From Enterobacter asburiae (GTDB lineage: Bacteria > Pseudomonadota > Gammaproteobacteria > Enterobacterales > Enterobacteriaceae): a DNA stretch of 64,000 nucleotides. The stretch is taken from NCBI RefSeq assembly GCF_024599655.1, contig NZ_CP102247.1:3100001-3164000 (forward strand). The letters run 5' to 3'. The position numbers and the translations under genes are program-made. How positions within the stretch are numbered: position 1 is the first letter of the stretch; every line of letters starts with the position of its first letter. The notes under the pieces were generated by a model. The model ran no database searches and was not told where the DNA came from. It saw only the letters and a program-made list of their open reading frames with translations. Shown piece after piece: positions 49,501-57,400 of this stretch.

Positions 49501-50504
49501 GCGAGAACAGCGAAGATACCCGCGAATGGCGGACCGGCACCTTTGTGCCGCCAACGCTGATTGAGCTGGCAAGCTTCGACGAGCTGAAAAAAGAGGTCTT
49601 CGGCCCGGTGCTGCACGTGGTGCGCTACAACCGTAACAACCTGAACGAGCTGGTTGAGCAGATCAACGCCTCCGGCTATGGCCTGACGCTCGGCGTGCAT
49701 ACCCGTATCGACGAGACTATCGCGCAGGTGACCGGCAGCGCCAAAGTGGGCAACCTGTACGTCAACCGCAACATGGTCGGCGCGGTCGTGGGCGTACAGC
49801 CGTTTGGCGGCGAAGGGCTCTCCGGCACCGGTCCGAAAGCGGGCGGTCCGCTTTACCTGTACCGTCTGCTGGCGAACCGTCCGGAGAACGCCCTGGGCGT
49901 CACCCTGGCGCGCCAGGATGCGGACTATGCGGTGGATGCGCAGCTGAAAGCCGTGCTGACGCAGCCGCTGGAGGCGCTGATCGCCTGGGCGGAAAAACGT
50001 CCTGAACTGCGTGCCGTCGCCCGGCAGTACGGCGAGCTGGCCCAGGCGGGCACGCAGCGTCTGCTGCCGGGGCCAACCGGCGAGCGCAACACCTGGACGC
50101 TGATGCCGCGCGAGCGCGTGCTGTGCGTGGCCGATAACGAGCAGGACGCGCTGGTGCAGCTGGCCGCCGCGATGGCAACCGGCTGTGAAGTGCTGTGGCC
50201 GGAAGATGCGCTGCATCGCGATCTCGCCAAACAGCTGCCGAAAGCGGTCTCGTCCCGCATTCGCTTTGCGAAGGCCGATGCGCTGCTGACGCAGCCGTTT
50301 GATGCCGTAATTTACCACGGTGATTCCGACCAGCTGCGCGAACTCTGCGAGCAGGTGGCGGCCCGCAGCGGGGCGATTGTTTCGGTACAGGGCTTCGCCC
50401 GCGGTGAAACCAACCTGCTGCTGGAGCGTCTGTACGTGGAGCACTCGCTCAGCGTCAACACGGCGGCGGCAGGCGGTAACGCCAGCCTGATGACAATCGG
50501 CTAA
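46542..50504 (+). CDS. putA: Trifunctional proline catabolism protein PutA
   Basis: PutA oxidises proline to glutamate and represses put when proline is absent. The ATG at 46542 gives 1320 residues, the E. coli length. Domains: ribbon-helix-helix DNA-binding (residues 1-47, MGVKLDDATRERIKTAATRI), proline dehydrogenase with FAD (about 260-610, including RLVKGAYWDSEIKRAQMDG), P5C dehydrogenase (about 650-1130) with the catalytic Cys in SAFDSAGQRCSALRVL and Glu in LIAETGGMNAM, and a C-terminal membrane-linked domain. Proline shifts it to the membrane and relieves repression. Confidence 0.98.
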   Translation: MGMTTMGVKLDDATRERIKTAATRIDRTPHWLIKQAIFNYLERLESDEGLPELPALLAGAANESEEAPAAGDENHQPFLEFAEQILPQSVSRAAITGAYRRAETDAVPMLLEQARLPEAIAAQAHSLAYQLADKLRNQKTATGRAGMVQGLLQEFSLSSQEGVALMCLAEALLRIPDKATRDALIRDKISNGNWHSHIGRSPSLFVNAATWGLLFTGKLVSTHNEANLSRSLNRIIGKSGEPLIRKGVDMAMRLMGEQFVTGETIAEALANARKLEDKGFRYSYDMLGEAALTAADAQAYMVSYQQAIHAIGKASNGRGIYEGPGISIKLSALHPRYSRAQYDRVMEELYPRLKSLTLLARQYDIGINIDAEEADRLEISLDLLEKLCFEPELAGWNGIGFVIQAYQKRCPFVIDYLIDLASRSRRRLMIRLVKGAYWDSEIKRAQMDGLEGYPVYTRKVYTDVSYLACAKKLLGVPNLIYPQFATHNAHTLAAIYSLAGQNYYPGQYEFQCLHGMGEPLYEQVTGKVADGKLNRPCRIYAPVGTHETLLAYLVRRLLENGANTSFVNRIADTTLPLDELVADPVQAVEKIAAQEGQIGLPHPKIALPRELYGKGRVNSAGLDLANEHRLASLSSALLNSALQKWQAKPILEQPAADGDMQPVINPAEPKDIVGYVREATEAEVDQALDSAVNNAPIWFATPPQERAAILERAAVLMEDQMQSLIGILVREAGKTFSNAIAEVREAVDFLHYYAGQVRDDFDNETHRPLGPVVCISPWNFPLAIFTGQIAAALAAGNSVLAKPAEQTPLIAAQGINILLEAGVPVGVVQLLPGRGETVGAKLTSDNRVRGVMFTGSTEVASLLQRNIATRLDAQGRPTPLIAETGGMNAMIVDSSALTEQVVVDVLASAFDSAGQRCSALRVLCLQDDVADHTLKMLRGAMAECRMGNPGRLTTDIGPVIDAEAKANIENHIQTMRAKGRPVFQAVRENSEDTREWRTGTFVPPTLIELASFDELKKEVFGPVLHVVRYNRNNLNELVEQINASGYGLTLGVHTRIDETIAQVTGSAKVGNLYVNRNMVGAVVGVQPFGGEGLSGTGPKAGGPLYLYRLLANRPENALGVTLARQDADYAVDAQLKAVLTQPLEALIAWAEKRPELRAVARQYGELAQAGTQRLLPGPTGERNTWTLMPRERVLCVADNEQDALVQLAAAMATGCEVLWPEDALHRDLAKQLPKAVSSRIRFAKADALLTQPFDAVIYHGDSDQLRELCEQVAARSGAIVSVQGFARGETNLLLERLYVEHSLSVNTAAAGGNASLMTIG

Positions 50505-50513
50505 CGCTGTGCT

Positions 50514-50547
50514 AATAAGGCTCCGGAGACGGAGCCTTATTTTTTTG
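50514..50547 (+). terminator. Terminator after putA
   Basis: AAGGCTCCG and CGGAGCCTT pair perfectly around GAGA, followed by ATTTTTTT. Confidence 0.93.
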
Positions 50548-50555
50548 GGGAGAAT

Positions 50556-50948
50556 ATGAAACGATATCTTATCGCCAGTGCAGCGCTGCTGCTGAGCGCC
50601 AGCGCCCTGGCCGACGAGTGCGACAAAGCGACCACCCAGCTTGAGCTGAATACCTGTAGCGCGCAGCAGTACCAGGCTGCCGATAAAAAGCTCAACCAGA
50701 CCTATCAGGCCGCCATCAAACGCGCGGCAGCCCCCCAGCGCGACCTGCTGAAAAAAGCGCAGCAGGCGTGGATTACCCTGCGCGACGCGGACTGCGCGTT
50801 TATCGGTTCGGGGACGGAAGGCGGGAGCGTCCAGCCAATGATTGTTAACCAGTGCCTGGCGGAAAAAACCGTGGAGCGCGAAGCGTTTCTGGCCTCGCTG
50901 ATGCAGTGTGAAGAGGGCGACTTAAGCTGCCCTCTCCCGCCGGGCTGA
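50556..50948 (+). CDS. LprI-like (DUF1311) secreted protein
   Basis: The 130-residue precursor has a signal peptide (MKRYLIASAALLLSASALA) and a DUF1311/LprI domain: ECDKATTQLELNTCSAQQYQ, AADKKLNQTYQAAI, AQQAWITLRDADCAFIG. Four or more Cys residues suggest disulfides in the periplasm. Some DUF1311 proteins inhibit lysozyme, but that cannot be said of this one. It follows the putA terminator closely, with GGGGAGAAT before the ATG, so its promoter is uncertain. There is no counterpart at this site in E. coli. Confidence 0.85.
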   Translation: MKRYLIASAALLLSASALADECDKATTQLELNTCSAQQYQAADKKLNQTYQAAIKRAAAPQRDLLKKAQQAWITLRDADCAFIGSGTEGGSVQPMIVNQCLAEKTVEREAFLASLMQCEEGDLSCPLPPG

Positions 50949-50983
50949 GGGATCCCTACGAAATAATGCCTGCACGGACGGCC

Positions 50984-51020
50984 CCCTCTCCCTTGAGGGA
51001 GAGGGCTGGGGTGAGGGGGA
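50984..51020. repeat. GGGAGAGGG palindromic repeat
   Basis: CCCTCTCCCTTGAGGGAGAG plus GG is a near-perfect palindrome, followed by CTGGGGTGAGGGGGA. On the reverse strand it reads like the tails at 33552-33585 and 36602-36629/37909-37923. It sits between the LprI-like gene and rutR, which are convergent, and may act as a transcription end. Confidence 0.8.
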
Positions 51021-51021
51021 A

Positions 51022-51660
51022 CTAGCGCAGGCGGATCCCTTCGATAATCATCCGCTGCACGTTTTCCAGCGTGCTGTGGAAAAACGCCTCGTCCTGGAGC
51101 GTTTTACCGGTCACCGCCTCAACCTGGGCCGCAAAGTCAGCATAATGCTGGGTGGAGGCCCAAATCATAAAGATCAGATGATGCGGGTCGACCGGAGCCA
51201 GCTTTCCGCTGGCGACCCATCCGGCAATAATGGCCGACTTATCGTCCACCAGCTGTTTCAAATCCCCCGTCAGCTCCGCCTGCAACAGCGGCGCGCCCTG
51301 CAGCATCTCAAGACAAAATAGCCTTGATGCCTGCGGGTAATCGCGCGACACCTCCAGCTTCAGGCGAATGTACTCTTTGATCGCCACCAGCGGGGCCAGC
51401 TCTGCGCGAAACGCTTTCAGCGGCGCCAGCCAGATATCGAGGATCTGCTGCATCACCGCGATATAGAGCGCCTCTTTCGACGGGTAGTAGTAGAGCAGAT
51501 TGGTTTTGGATACCCCGGACTGCTCCGCCACCTGCTCCAGGCGCGTGCCGTGAATACCAAACTGCGAAAAGGTCTCCAGCGCCGCGCTGAGGATCGCCTG
51601 TTTCTTAGCGCTCACCGCCTGCGAACGTTTACCTGGTGTTTTCACTGCGCCTTGTGCCAT
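51022..51660 (-). CDS. rutR: Pyrimidine-responsive regulator RutR
   Basis: RutR is a TetR-family repressor of rutABCDEFG whose ligand is uracil or thymine. The 212-residue protein (E. coli 212) has the TetR helix-turn-helix (ALETFSQFGIHGTRLEQVAE then QSGVSKTNLLYYYPSKEALY, about residues 28-70) and the RutR-type ligand domain. It is divergent from rutA across 245 bases that hold a RutR-like box. In E. coli it also controls carAB and other genes. Confidence 0.96.
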   Translation of the reverse strand: MAQGAVKTPGKRSQAVSAKKQAILSAALETFSQFGIHGTRLEQVAEQSGVSKTNLLYYYPSKEALYIAVMQQILDIWLAPLKAFRAELAPLVAIKEYIRLKLEVSRDYPQASRLFCLEMLQGAPLLQAELTGDLKQLVDDKSAIIAGWVASGKLAPVDPHHLIFMIWASTQHYADFAAQVEAVTGKTLQDEAFFHSTLENVQRMIIEGIRLR

Positions 51661-51723
51661 TCCCGCTCTCCTTATTCTGCGTTGCCCTCAGCATAGCAAA
51701 ACCCCCGTCTCGCCACGATATCC

Positions 51724-51738
51724 TGCACTCCGATCGCG
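51724..51738 (+). promoter_or_regulatory. Possible NtrC site upstream of rutA
   Basis: GCAC-TCCGATC-GCGC is a near match to the NtrC consensus GCAC-N7-GTGC. It lies about 110 bases before the sigma-54 promoter, a usual distance for NtrC. Confidence 0.4.
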
Positions 51739-51767
51739 CATGAATGCCTGTTTTCTGTGCAATGTTT

Positions 51768-51783
51768 TTGACCAATTAGTCCA
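51768..51783 (+). promoter_or_regulatory. RutR operator upstream of rutA
   Basis: TTGACCAATTAGTCCA resembles the RutR consensus TTGACCA-NN-TGGTCAA, with the left half perfect and the right half degenerate. Confidence 0.7.
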
Positions 51784-51847
51784 CATTTAGCTGCATCAAT
51801 CCACCAACTTCTGGTTAACACATTAATAACACTGCCATTTTCAAAAC

Positions 51848-51863
51848 TGGCACTGCCTTTGCA
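51848..51863 (+). promoter_or_regulatory. Sigma-54 promoter of rutABCDEFG
   Basis: TGGCACTGCCTTTGCA has the invariant GG and GC separated by exactly 10 bases and is close to TGGCACG-N4-TTGCA. It ends 42 bases before the rutA ATG. The rut operon is part of the nitrogen-limitation (Ntr) response in E. coli. Confidence 0.85.
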
Positions 51864-51905
51864 AAAACACCGTTACACCTGCGACGTAATGAAGAGAGGT
51901 TCGTG

Positions 51906-52997
51906 ATGAAAATTGGCGTATTTGTACCCATCGGCAACAACGGCTGGCTTATCTCGACCACTGCACCGCAATACATGCCGACCTTTGAGCTGAATAAAGC
52001 CATCGTGCAGAAGGCGGAGCACTACCATTTCGACTTTGCGCTTTCGATGATCAAGCTGCGCGGCTTTGGCGGCAAAACCGAATTCTGGGATCACAACCTG
52101 GAGTCCTTTACCCTGATGGCCGGGCTGGCCGCGGTAACGTCCCGCATTCAGATCTACGCCACCGCCGCCACCCTCACCCTCCCCCCGGCGATCGTGGCGC
52201 GCATGGCCTCTACCATAGACTCCATCTCCGGCGGGCGCTTTGGCGTTAACCTGGTCACCGGCTGGCAGAAACCCGAATACGAGCAGATGGGGCTCTGGCC
52301 GGGTGACGACTACTTCTCTCGTCGCTACGACTACCTGACCGAATACGTGCAGGTCCTGCGCGACCTGTGGGGCACCGGCAAAAGCGATTTCAAGGGTGAC
52401 TTCTTCACCATGAACGACTGCCGCGTCAGCCCGCAGCCGTCGGTGCCGATGAAGGTGATTTGCGCCGGGCAGAGCGACGCGGGGATGGAATTTTCCGCCA
52501 AATACGCCGACTTTAACTTCTGCTTCGGCAAAGGCGTGAACACGCCTGCCGCCTTCGCCCCGACCGCCGCGCGGATGAAAGAGGCCGCCGACAAGACCGG
52601 ACGCGACGTGGGCTCCTACGTGCTGTTCATGGTGATTGCCGACGAAACCGACGACGCCGCGCGCGCCAAATGGGAACGGTATAAAGCCGGGGCCGACGAA
52701 GAAGCACTGAGCTGGCTCACCGAGCAGAGCCAGAAGGATACCCGCTCCGGCGCGGATACCAACGTTCGCCAGATGGCCGACCCGACCTCTGCGGTCAATA
52801 TCAACATGGGCACCCTGGTCGGCTCTTATGCCAGCGTCGCCAGAATGCTTGACGAAGTGGCGGCCGTGCCCGGGGCGGAAGGCGTCCTGCTAACCTTCGA
52901 TGATTTCCTCACCGGCGTGGAAACCTTCGGCGAGCGCATCCAGCCGCTGATGCAGTGCCGCGCCCACATCCCTGCCGTCACGAAGGAGGTGGCGTAA
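51906..52997 (+). CDS. rutA: Pyrimidine monooxygenase RutA
   Basis: RutA uses FMNH2 from RutF and oxygen to open the uracil ring, giving ureidoacrylate. The ATG at 51906 gives 363 residues, MKIGVFVPIGNNGWLISTTA onward; a GTG one codon earlier is ignored. It has the luciferase-like TIM barrel with SGGRFGVNLVTGWQKPEYEQ, a signature for the flavin site. It is the first gene of rutABCDEFG; the stop overlaps the rutB start by one base (TAATG). Confidence 0.97.
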   Translation: MKIGVFVPIGNNGWLISTTAPQYMPTFELNKAIVQKAEHYHFDFALSMIKLRGFGGKTEFWDHNLESFTLMAGLAAVTSRIQIYATAATLTLPPAIVARMASTIDSISGGRFGVNLVTGWQKPEYEQMGLWPGDDYFSRRYDYLTEYVQVLRDLWGTGKSDFKGDFFTMNDCRVSPQPSVPMKVICAGQSDAGMEFSAKYADFNFCFGKGVNTPAAFAPTAARMKEAADKTGRDVGSYVLFMVIADETDDAARAKWERYKAGADEEALSWLTEQSQKDTRSGADTNVRQMADPTSAVNINMGTLVGSYASVARMLDEVAAVPGAEGVLLTFDDFLTGVETFGERIQPLMQCRAHIPAVTKEVA

Positions 52998-53686
52998 TGA
53001 CCACTCTTAACGCACGCCCGGAAGCCATTACCTTTGCGCCACAGCAGAGCGCGCTGATCGTGGTGGACATGCAAAACGCCTACGCCAGCCAGGGCGGCTA
53101 TCTGGATCTGGCGGGGTTCGACGTCTCCACCACCCAGCCGGTGATCGCGAACATCAAAACCGCCGTCGCCGCCGCGCGCGCCGCGGGCATGCTCATCATC
53201 TGGTTCCAGAACGGCTGGGATGACCAGTACGTTGAGGCCGGCGGCCCCGGCTCGCCCAATTTCCATAAGTCGAACGCCCTGAAAACCATGCGTAAGCGGC
53301 CCGAACTGCAGGGCAAGCTGCTGGCGAAAGGCGGCTGGGACTATCAGCTGGTGGATGAGCTGGTACCGCAGGCGGGCGACATCGTCCTGCCCAAACCGCG
53401 CTACAGCGGCTTTTTCAACACCCCGCTCGACAGCCTGCTGCGCAGCCGGGGCATTCGCCATCTGGTGTTCACCGGCATCGCCACCAACGTTTGCGTGGAG
53501 TCGACCCTGCGCGACGGCTTTTTCCTCGAGTATTTTGGCGTGGTGCTGGAGGACGCGACCCATCAGGCCGGGCCGGAATTCGCCCAGAAAGCGGCCCTGT
53601 TCAATATCGAAACCTTTTTTGGCTGGGTCAGTAACGTCAATGATTTCTGCGACGCCCTGAATCCCCCGCTCGCCCGTATCGCCTGA
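52997..53686 (+). CDS. rutB: Ureidoacrylate amidohydrolase RutB
   Basis: RutB hydrolyses ureidoacrylate peracid or ureidoacrylate to aminoacrylate and carbamate. The ATG at 52997 overlaps the rutA stop, with AAGGAGG upstream. The 229-residue protein is an isochorismatase-fold cysteine hydrolase: catalytic Asp24 in LIVVDMQNAYAS, a Lys in VLPKPRYSGFFNTPLD, and the nucleophilic Cys in TGIATNVCVESTLRDG. E. coli RutB has 230 residues. Confidence 0.97.
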   Translation: MTTLNARPEAITFAPQQSALIVVDMQNAYASQGGYLDLAGFDVSTTQPVIANIKTAVAAARAAGMLIIWFQNGWDDQYVEAGGPGSPNFHKSNALKTMRKRPELQGKLLAKGGWDYQLVDELVPQAGDIVLPKPRYSGFFNTPLDSLLRSRGIRHLVFTGIATNVCVESTLRDGFFLEYFGVVLEDATHQAGPEFAQKAALFNIETFFGWVSNVNDFCDALNPPLARIA

Positions 53687-53697
53687 GGAGACACCTG

Positions 53698-54084
53698 ATG
53701 CCAAAATCCGTGATTATTCCGCCGGGCACCAGCACGCCCATCGCCCCGTTTGTTCCCGGCACCCTCGCCGACGGCGTGGTGTATGTCTCCGGCACGCTGC
53801 CTTTTGATAAAGACAACAACGTGGTGTTTATCAACGACCCAAAGGCGCAAACCCGCCACGTGCTGGAGACGATCAAAACCGTGATCGAAACGGCGGGTGG
53901 CACGATGGAGGATGTGACCTTCAACAGCATCTTTATCACCGACTGGAAAAACTACGCCGCGATTAATGAGATCTACGCCGAGTTCTTCCCCGGCGATAAA
54001 CCGGCCCGGTTCTGCATTCAGTGTGGGCTGGTGAAGCCTGAGGCGCTGGTTGAAATCGCCACCGTTGCGCACATCGCGAAGTGA
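53698..54084 (+). CDS. rutC: Aminoacrylate deaminase RutC (Rid family)
   Basis: RutC speeds conversion of aminoacrylate to malonic semialdehyde in the uracil pathway. The 128-residue protein is a YjgF/YER057c/UK114 (Rid) trimer subunit: PGTLADGVVYVSGTLPFDKD, TFNSIFITDWKNYAAINEIY and the conserved Arg in KPARFCIQCGLVKPEALVEI. The length matches E. coli (128). It lies 11 bases after rutB; AGGAGAC precedes its ATG. Confidence 0.97.
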   Translation: MPKSVIIPPGTSTPIAPFVPGTLADGVVYVSGTLPFDKDNNVVFINDPKAQTRHVLETIKTVIETAGGTMEDVTFNSIFITDWKNYAAINEIYAEFFPGDKPARFCIQCGLVKPEALVEIATVAHIAK

Positions 54085-54091
54085 GGCAGGT

Positions 54092-54892
54092 ATGAAACTC
54101 TCCGTCTCGCCGCCCCCGTTTGAGGGCGCGCCCGTGGTGGTCTTTATTTCCGGTCTCGGCGGCAGCGGCAGCTACTGGCTGCCCCAGCTGGCCGCGCTGG
54201 AGCCGGAGTATCAGGTGGTGTGCTATGACCAGCGGGGAACGGGCAATAACCCTGACACCCTGCCGGAAGGGTACAGCCTTGCGCAGATGGCGGACGAACT
54301 GGCCCAGGCGCTGGCTGATGCCGGGATTGCCCGCTACAGCGTCGTGGGTCACGCGCTGGGGGCGCTGGTCGGCCTGCAGCTGGCCCTCGACAGGCCCGAC
54401 GCCCTCACCGCGCTGGTATGCGTCAACGGCTGGTTGACCCTCAACGCCCACACCCGCCGCTGCTTTCAGATCCGCGAGCGCCTGCTGCATTACGGCGGCG
54501 CGCAGGCGTGGGTCGAGGCGCAGCCGCTGTTTCTCTACCCGGCGGACTGGATGGCCGCCCGCGCGCCCCGCCTGGAGGCAGAAGAGGCGCTGGCGCTGGC
54601 CCATTTCCAGGGTAAAACCAACCTGCTGCACAGGCTCAGCGCCCTGAAAAAGGCCGACTTCAGCCGCCATGCCGCGCGCATTCGCTGTCCGGTACAGATT
54701 ATCTGTTCCGCCGACGACATGCTGGTGCCCTCCGTCTGCTCGTCGGAACTGCAGGCCGCGATCCCGCACAGCCGCAGCGCGGTGATGCGCCAGGGCGGGC
54801 ACGCCTGCAACGTCACCGAGCCGGATACCTTTAACACCCTGCTGCTGAACGGGCTTGCCAGCCTGCTGCACAGCCCGGAACCCGCTTTATAA
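54092..54892 (+). CDS. rutD: Aminoacrylate hydrolase RutD
   Basis: RutD is an alpha/beta hydrolase that helps break down aminoacrylate. The ATG at 54092 gives 266 residues, the E. coli length, with GGCAGG upstream. The nucleophile-elbow region is VVGHALGALVGLQLALD, where the usual Ser is Ala (GHALG), as in E. coli RutD as I recall; the histidine lies in RQGGHACNVTEP. A frame extension to 54050 overlaps rutC and is not conserved. Confidence 0.95.
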   Translation: MKLSVSPPPFEGAPVVVFISGLGGSGSYWLPQLAALEPEYQVVCYDQRGTGNNPDTLPEGYSLAQMADELAQALADAGIARYSVVGHALGALVGLQLALDRPDALTALVCVNGWLTLNAHTRRCFQIRERLLHYGGAQAWVEAQPLFLYPADWMAARAPRLEAEEALALAHFQGKTNLLHRLSALKKADFSRHAARIRCPVQIICSADDMLVPSVCSSELQAAIPHSRSAVMRQGGHACNVTEPDTFNTLLLNGLASLLHSPEPAL

Positions 54893-54901
54893 GGAGCTTT
54901 A

Positions 54902-55492
54902 ATGAGCGAAGCCATTACGCCCGCCGCGCTGGAAACGCTGTTCACCGGCGCCCGCACCCACAACGGCTGGCAGGATCTGCCGGTCAGCGACGAAACGCTG
55001 CGCGAAATTTATGACCTGATGAAATGGGGGCCAACGTCCGCCAACTGCTCCCCGGCGCGGATTGTGTTTGTGCGAAGCGCAGAAGGGAAAGAGAAGCTGC
55101 GTCCGACGCTCTCCAGCGGCAACCTCGAGAAAACGCTCACCGCCCCGGTCACGGCCATTGTCGCCTGGGACAGTGAGTTCTACGAGCGCCTGCCCGAGCT
55201 GTTCCCGCACGGCGATGCGAAGAGCTGGTTTACCACCAGCCCCGCGCATGCGGAAGAGACCGCCTTTCGCAACAGCTCAATGCAGGCCGCCTACCTGATT
55301 TTCGCCTGTCGCGCCCTGGGGCTGGATACCGGCCCGATGTCGGGCTTTGACCGCCAAAAGGTCGACGAGGCCTTTTTCACCGGCACCACGCTTAAAAGCA
55401 ATCTGCTGATCAACATTGGCTACGGCGATACCCGCAAACTTTACGGGCGCCTGCCGCGTCTGGACTTCGACGATGCCTGCGGGCTGGCGTAA
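54902..55492 (+). CDS. rutE: Malonic semialdehyde reductase RutE
   Basis: RutE reduces malonic semialdehyde to 3-hydroxypropionate, the secreted end product. The 196-residue protein (E. coli 196) belongs to the nitroreductase flavoprotein family: KWGPTSANCSPARIVFV is the FMN-binding block near residue 41, and CRALGLDTGPMSGFD is the C-terminal motif. AAGGAG lies before the ATG; it starts 9 bases after rutD. Confidence 0.96.
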   Translation: MSEAITPAALETLFTGARTHNGWQDLPVSDETLREIYDLMKWGPTSANCSPARIVFVRSAEGKEKLRPTLSSGNLEKTLTAPVTAIVAWDSEFYERLPELFPHGDAKSWFTTSPAHAEETAFRNSSMQAAYLIFACRALGLDTGPMSGFDRQKVDEAFFTGTTLKSNLLINIGYGDTRKLYGRLPRLDFDDACGLA

Positions 55493-55501
55493 GGAGCGAT
55501 T

Positions 55502-55996
55502 ATGACGACACCGGATAAACAAACCTTCCGCGACGCCATGGCCTGCGTTGGCGCGGCGGTCAATATCATCACCACCGACGGCCCTGCGGGGCTGGCAGGC
55601 TTCACCGCCAGCGCGGTGTGCAGCGTCACGGATTCACCGCCCACCCTGCTGGTGTGCCTGAACCGCGGCGCGTCCGTCTGGCCTACGTTTAGCGAAAACC
55701 GCACCCTTTGCGTGAATACCCTGAGCGCCGGACAGGAACCGCTTTCAAACCTCTTTGGTGGGAAAACGCCGATGGCGGAACGCTTTGCCGCCGCCCGCTG
55801 GCAGACGGGCGACACGGGCTGCCCGCGCCTGGAGGATGCGCTGGCCTCGTTTGACTGCCGCATCAGCCAGGTGGTGAGCGTCGGCACCCACGACATTCTG
55901 TTTTGCGACATTGTATCGATTATCCGCCACCCCGCGCCGCAAGGGCTGGTGTGGTTTGACCGCGGCTACCACGCGCTTATGCGCCCCGCCTGTTAA
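55502..55996 (+). CDS. rutF: FMN reductase RutF
   Basis: RutF supplies reduced flavin to RutA using NADH. The 164-residue protein (E. coli 164) is a flavin reductase with the split-barrel fold: FRDAMACVGAAVNIITTDGP, GFTASAVCSVTDSPPTLLVC and WFDRGYHALMRPAC. It begins 9 bases after rutE with AAGGAG upstream. It is related to HpaC-type reductases. Confidence 0.96.
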   Translation: MTTPDKQTFRDAMACVGAAVNIITTDGPAGLAGFTASAVCSVTDSPPTLLVCLNRGASVWPTFSENRTLCVNTLSAGQEPLSNLFGGKTPMAERFAAARWQTGDTGCPRLEDALASFDCRISQVVSVGTHDILFCDIVSIIRHPAPQGLVWFDRGYHALMRPAC

Positions 55997-56017
55997 CCCG
56001 CTCTAAGGAGACAGACC

Positions 56018-57340
56018 ATGTTCGGATTTCCCCACTGGCAGTTGAAATCGACCTCCACAGACGCAGGCGTGGTCGCGCCGGATGAACGCCTCCCGCTCGG
56101 GCAGACGATGGTGATGGGCGTTCAGCACGCGGTCGCCATGTTTGGCGCCACGGTGCTGATGCCAATGCTGATGGGATTGGATCCCAACCTCTCCATTCTG
56201 ATGTCGGGTATCGGCACGCTGCTGTTCTTTTTCGTCACCGGCGGGCGCGTGCCCAGCTATCTCGGATCCAGCGCCGCCTTTGTCGGAGTGGTCATCGCCA
56301 CCACCGGGTTTAACGGCCAGGGGATCAACCCCAACCTGAGCGTGGCCCTCGGCGGCATCATCGCCTGCGGTCTGGTGTACACCCTGATTGGTCTGGTGGT
56401 GATGAAAATCGGCACGCGCTGGATAGAGCGAATGATGCCCCCGGTCGTGACGGGCGCCGTGGTGATGGCGATTGGCCTGAACCTCGCCCCGATTGCGGTC
56501 AGGAGCGTCTCCGCCTCGCCGTTTGAAAGCTGGATGGCTGTGATCACCGTGCTGTGCATCGGCCTGGTGGCGGTGTTCACGCGGGGCATGATCCAGCGGC
56601 TGCTGATCCTGGTTGGGCTGATTGTCGCCTGTCTGGTCTACGCCCTGCTGGCCAACGTTTTCGGTCTGGGCAAGCCGGTTGATTTTACCCTGCTGCATCA
56701 GGCCGCCTGGTTCGGCCTGCCGAAGGTGACCTCGCCCACCTTTAACACCCAGGCGATGATGCTTATCGCACCGGTGGCGGTGATCCTGGTGGCAGAGAAC
56801 TTAGGCCACCTGAAAGCCGTGGCGGGGATGACCGGGCGCAGCATGGATCCGTACATGGGCCGCGCGTTCGTCGGTGACGGGCTGGCGACCATGCTCTCCG
56901 GTTCCGTGGGCGGCAGCGGCGTGACCACCTATGCCGAAAACATCGGCGTGATGGCGGTGACCAAAGTTTACTCCACGCTGGTCTTCGTGGCGGCGGCGGT
57001 GATGGCGATGCTGCTCGGATTCTCACCGAAGTTCGGCGCGCTGATCCACACCATTCCGTCACCGGTCATAGGCGGGGCATCGATTGTGGTGTTTGGGCTG
57101 ATCGCCGTGGCCGGCGCGCGCATCTGGGTGCAGCATCGGGTCGATCTCAGCCAGAACGGCAACCTGATTATGGTGGCGGTCACGCTGGTGCTGGGCGCGG
57201 GCGATTTTGCCCTGACGCTGGGCGGGTTTACGATTGGCGGGATTGGTACGGCGACCTTCGGCGCGATCCTGCTTAACGCCCTGCTGAGCCGCCGAATGGC
57301 CGCCGCGCCGCAGGGCACCGTGGTGCATCAGGATTCCTGA
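56018..57340 (+). CDS. rutG: Uracil/pyrimidine permease RutG
   Basis: RutG is the uracil permease of the rut operon, in the NCS2 nucleobase transporter family. The 440-residue protein (E. coli 442) has about 14 membrane segments, with conserved MGVQHAVAMFGATVLMPMLM near helix 1, the substrate-binding Glu in ILVAENLGHLKAVAGMTGR and GSVGGSGVTTYAENIGVMAV near helix 10. It follows rutF by 21 bases with AAGGAGAC upstream. It ends the operon at a strong hairpin. Confidence 0.97.
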   Translation: MFGFPHWQLKSTSTDAGVVAPDERLPLGQTMVMGVQHAVAMFGATVLMPMLMGLDPNLSILMSGIGTLLFFFVTGGRVPSYLGSSAAFVGVVIATTGFNGQGINPNLSVALGGIIACGLVYTLIGLVVMKIGTRWIERMMPPVVTGAVVMAIGLNLAPIAVRSVSASPFESWMAVITVLCIGLVAVFTRGMIQRLLILVGLIVACLVYALLANVFGLGKPVDFTLLHQAAWFGLPKVTSPTFNTQAMMLIAPVAVILVAENLGHLKAVAGMTGRSMDPYMGRAFVGDGLATMLSGSVGGSGVTTYAENIGVMAVTKVYSTLVFVAAAVMAMLLGFSPKFGALIHTIPSPVIGGASIVVFGLIAVAGARIWVQHRVDLSQNGNLIMVAVTLVLGAGDFALTLGGFTIGGIGTATFGAILLNALLSRRMAAAPQGTVVHQDS

Positions 57341-57345
57341 AATCT

Positions 57346-57380
57346 CCAGGTCGGGTGACCCGACCTGGATGTTCCTTAAG
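57346..57380 (+). terminator. Hairpin after rutG
   Basis: CCAGGTCGGG and CCCGACCTGG form a perfect 10-base stem around TGA (57346-57368). The T-run after it is short (GTTCCTT). Confidence 0.75.
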
Positions 57381-57400
57381 AACGCCAGGATGTAAAGCTA

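Noticed and set aside
49107..50444. 445-codon open frame antisense to putA
   Set aside because: Same reason: strong codon bias in the forward frame leaves the reverse frame open; the protein has no recognisable features.
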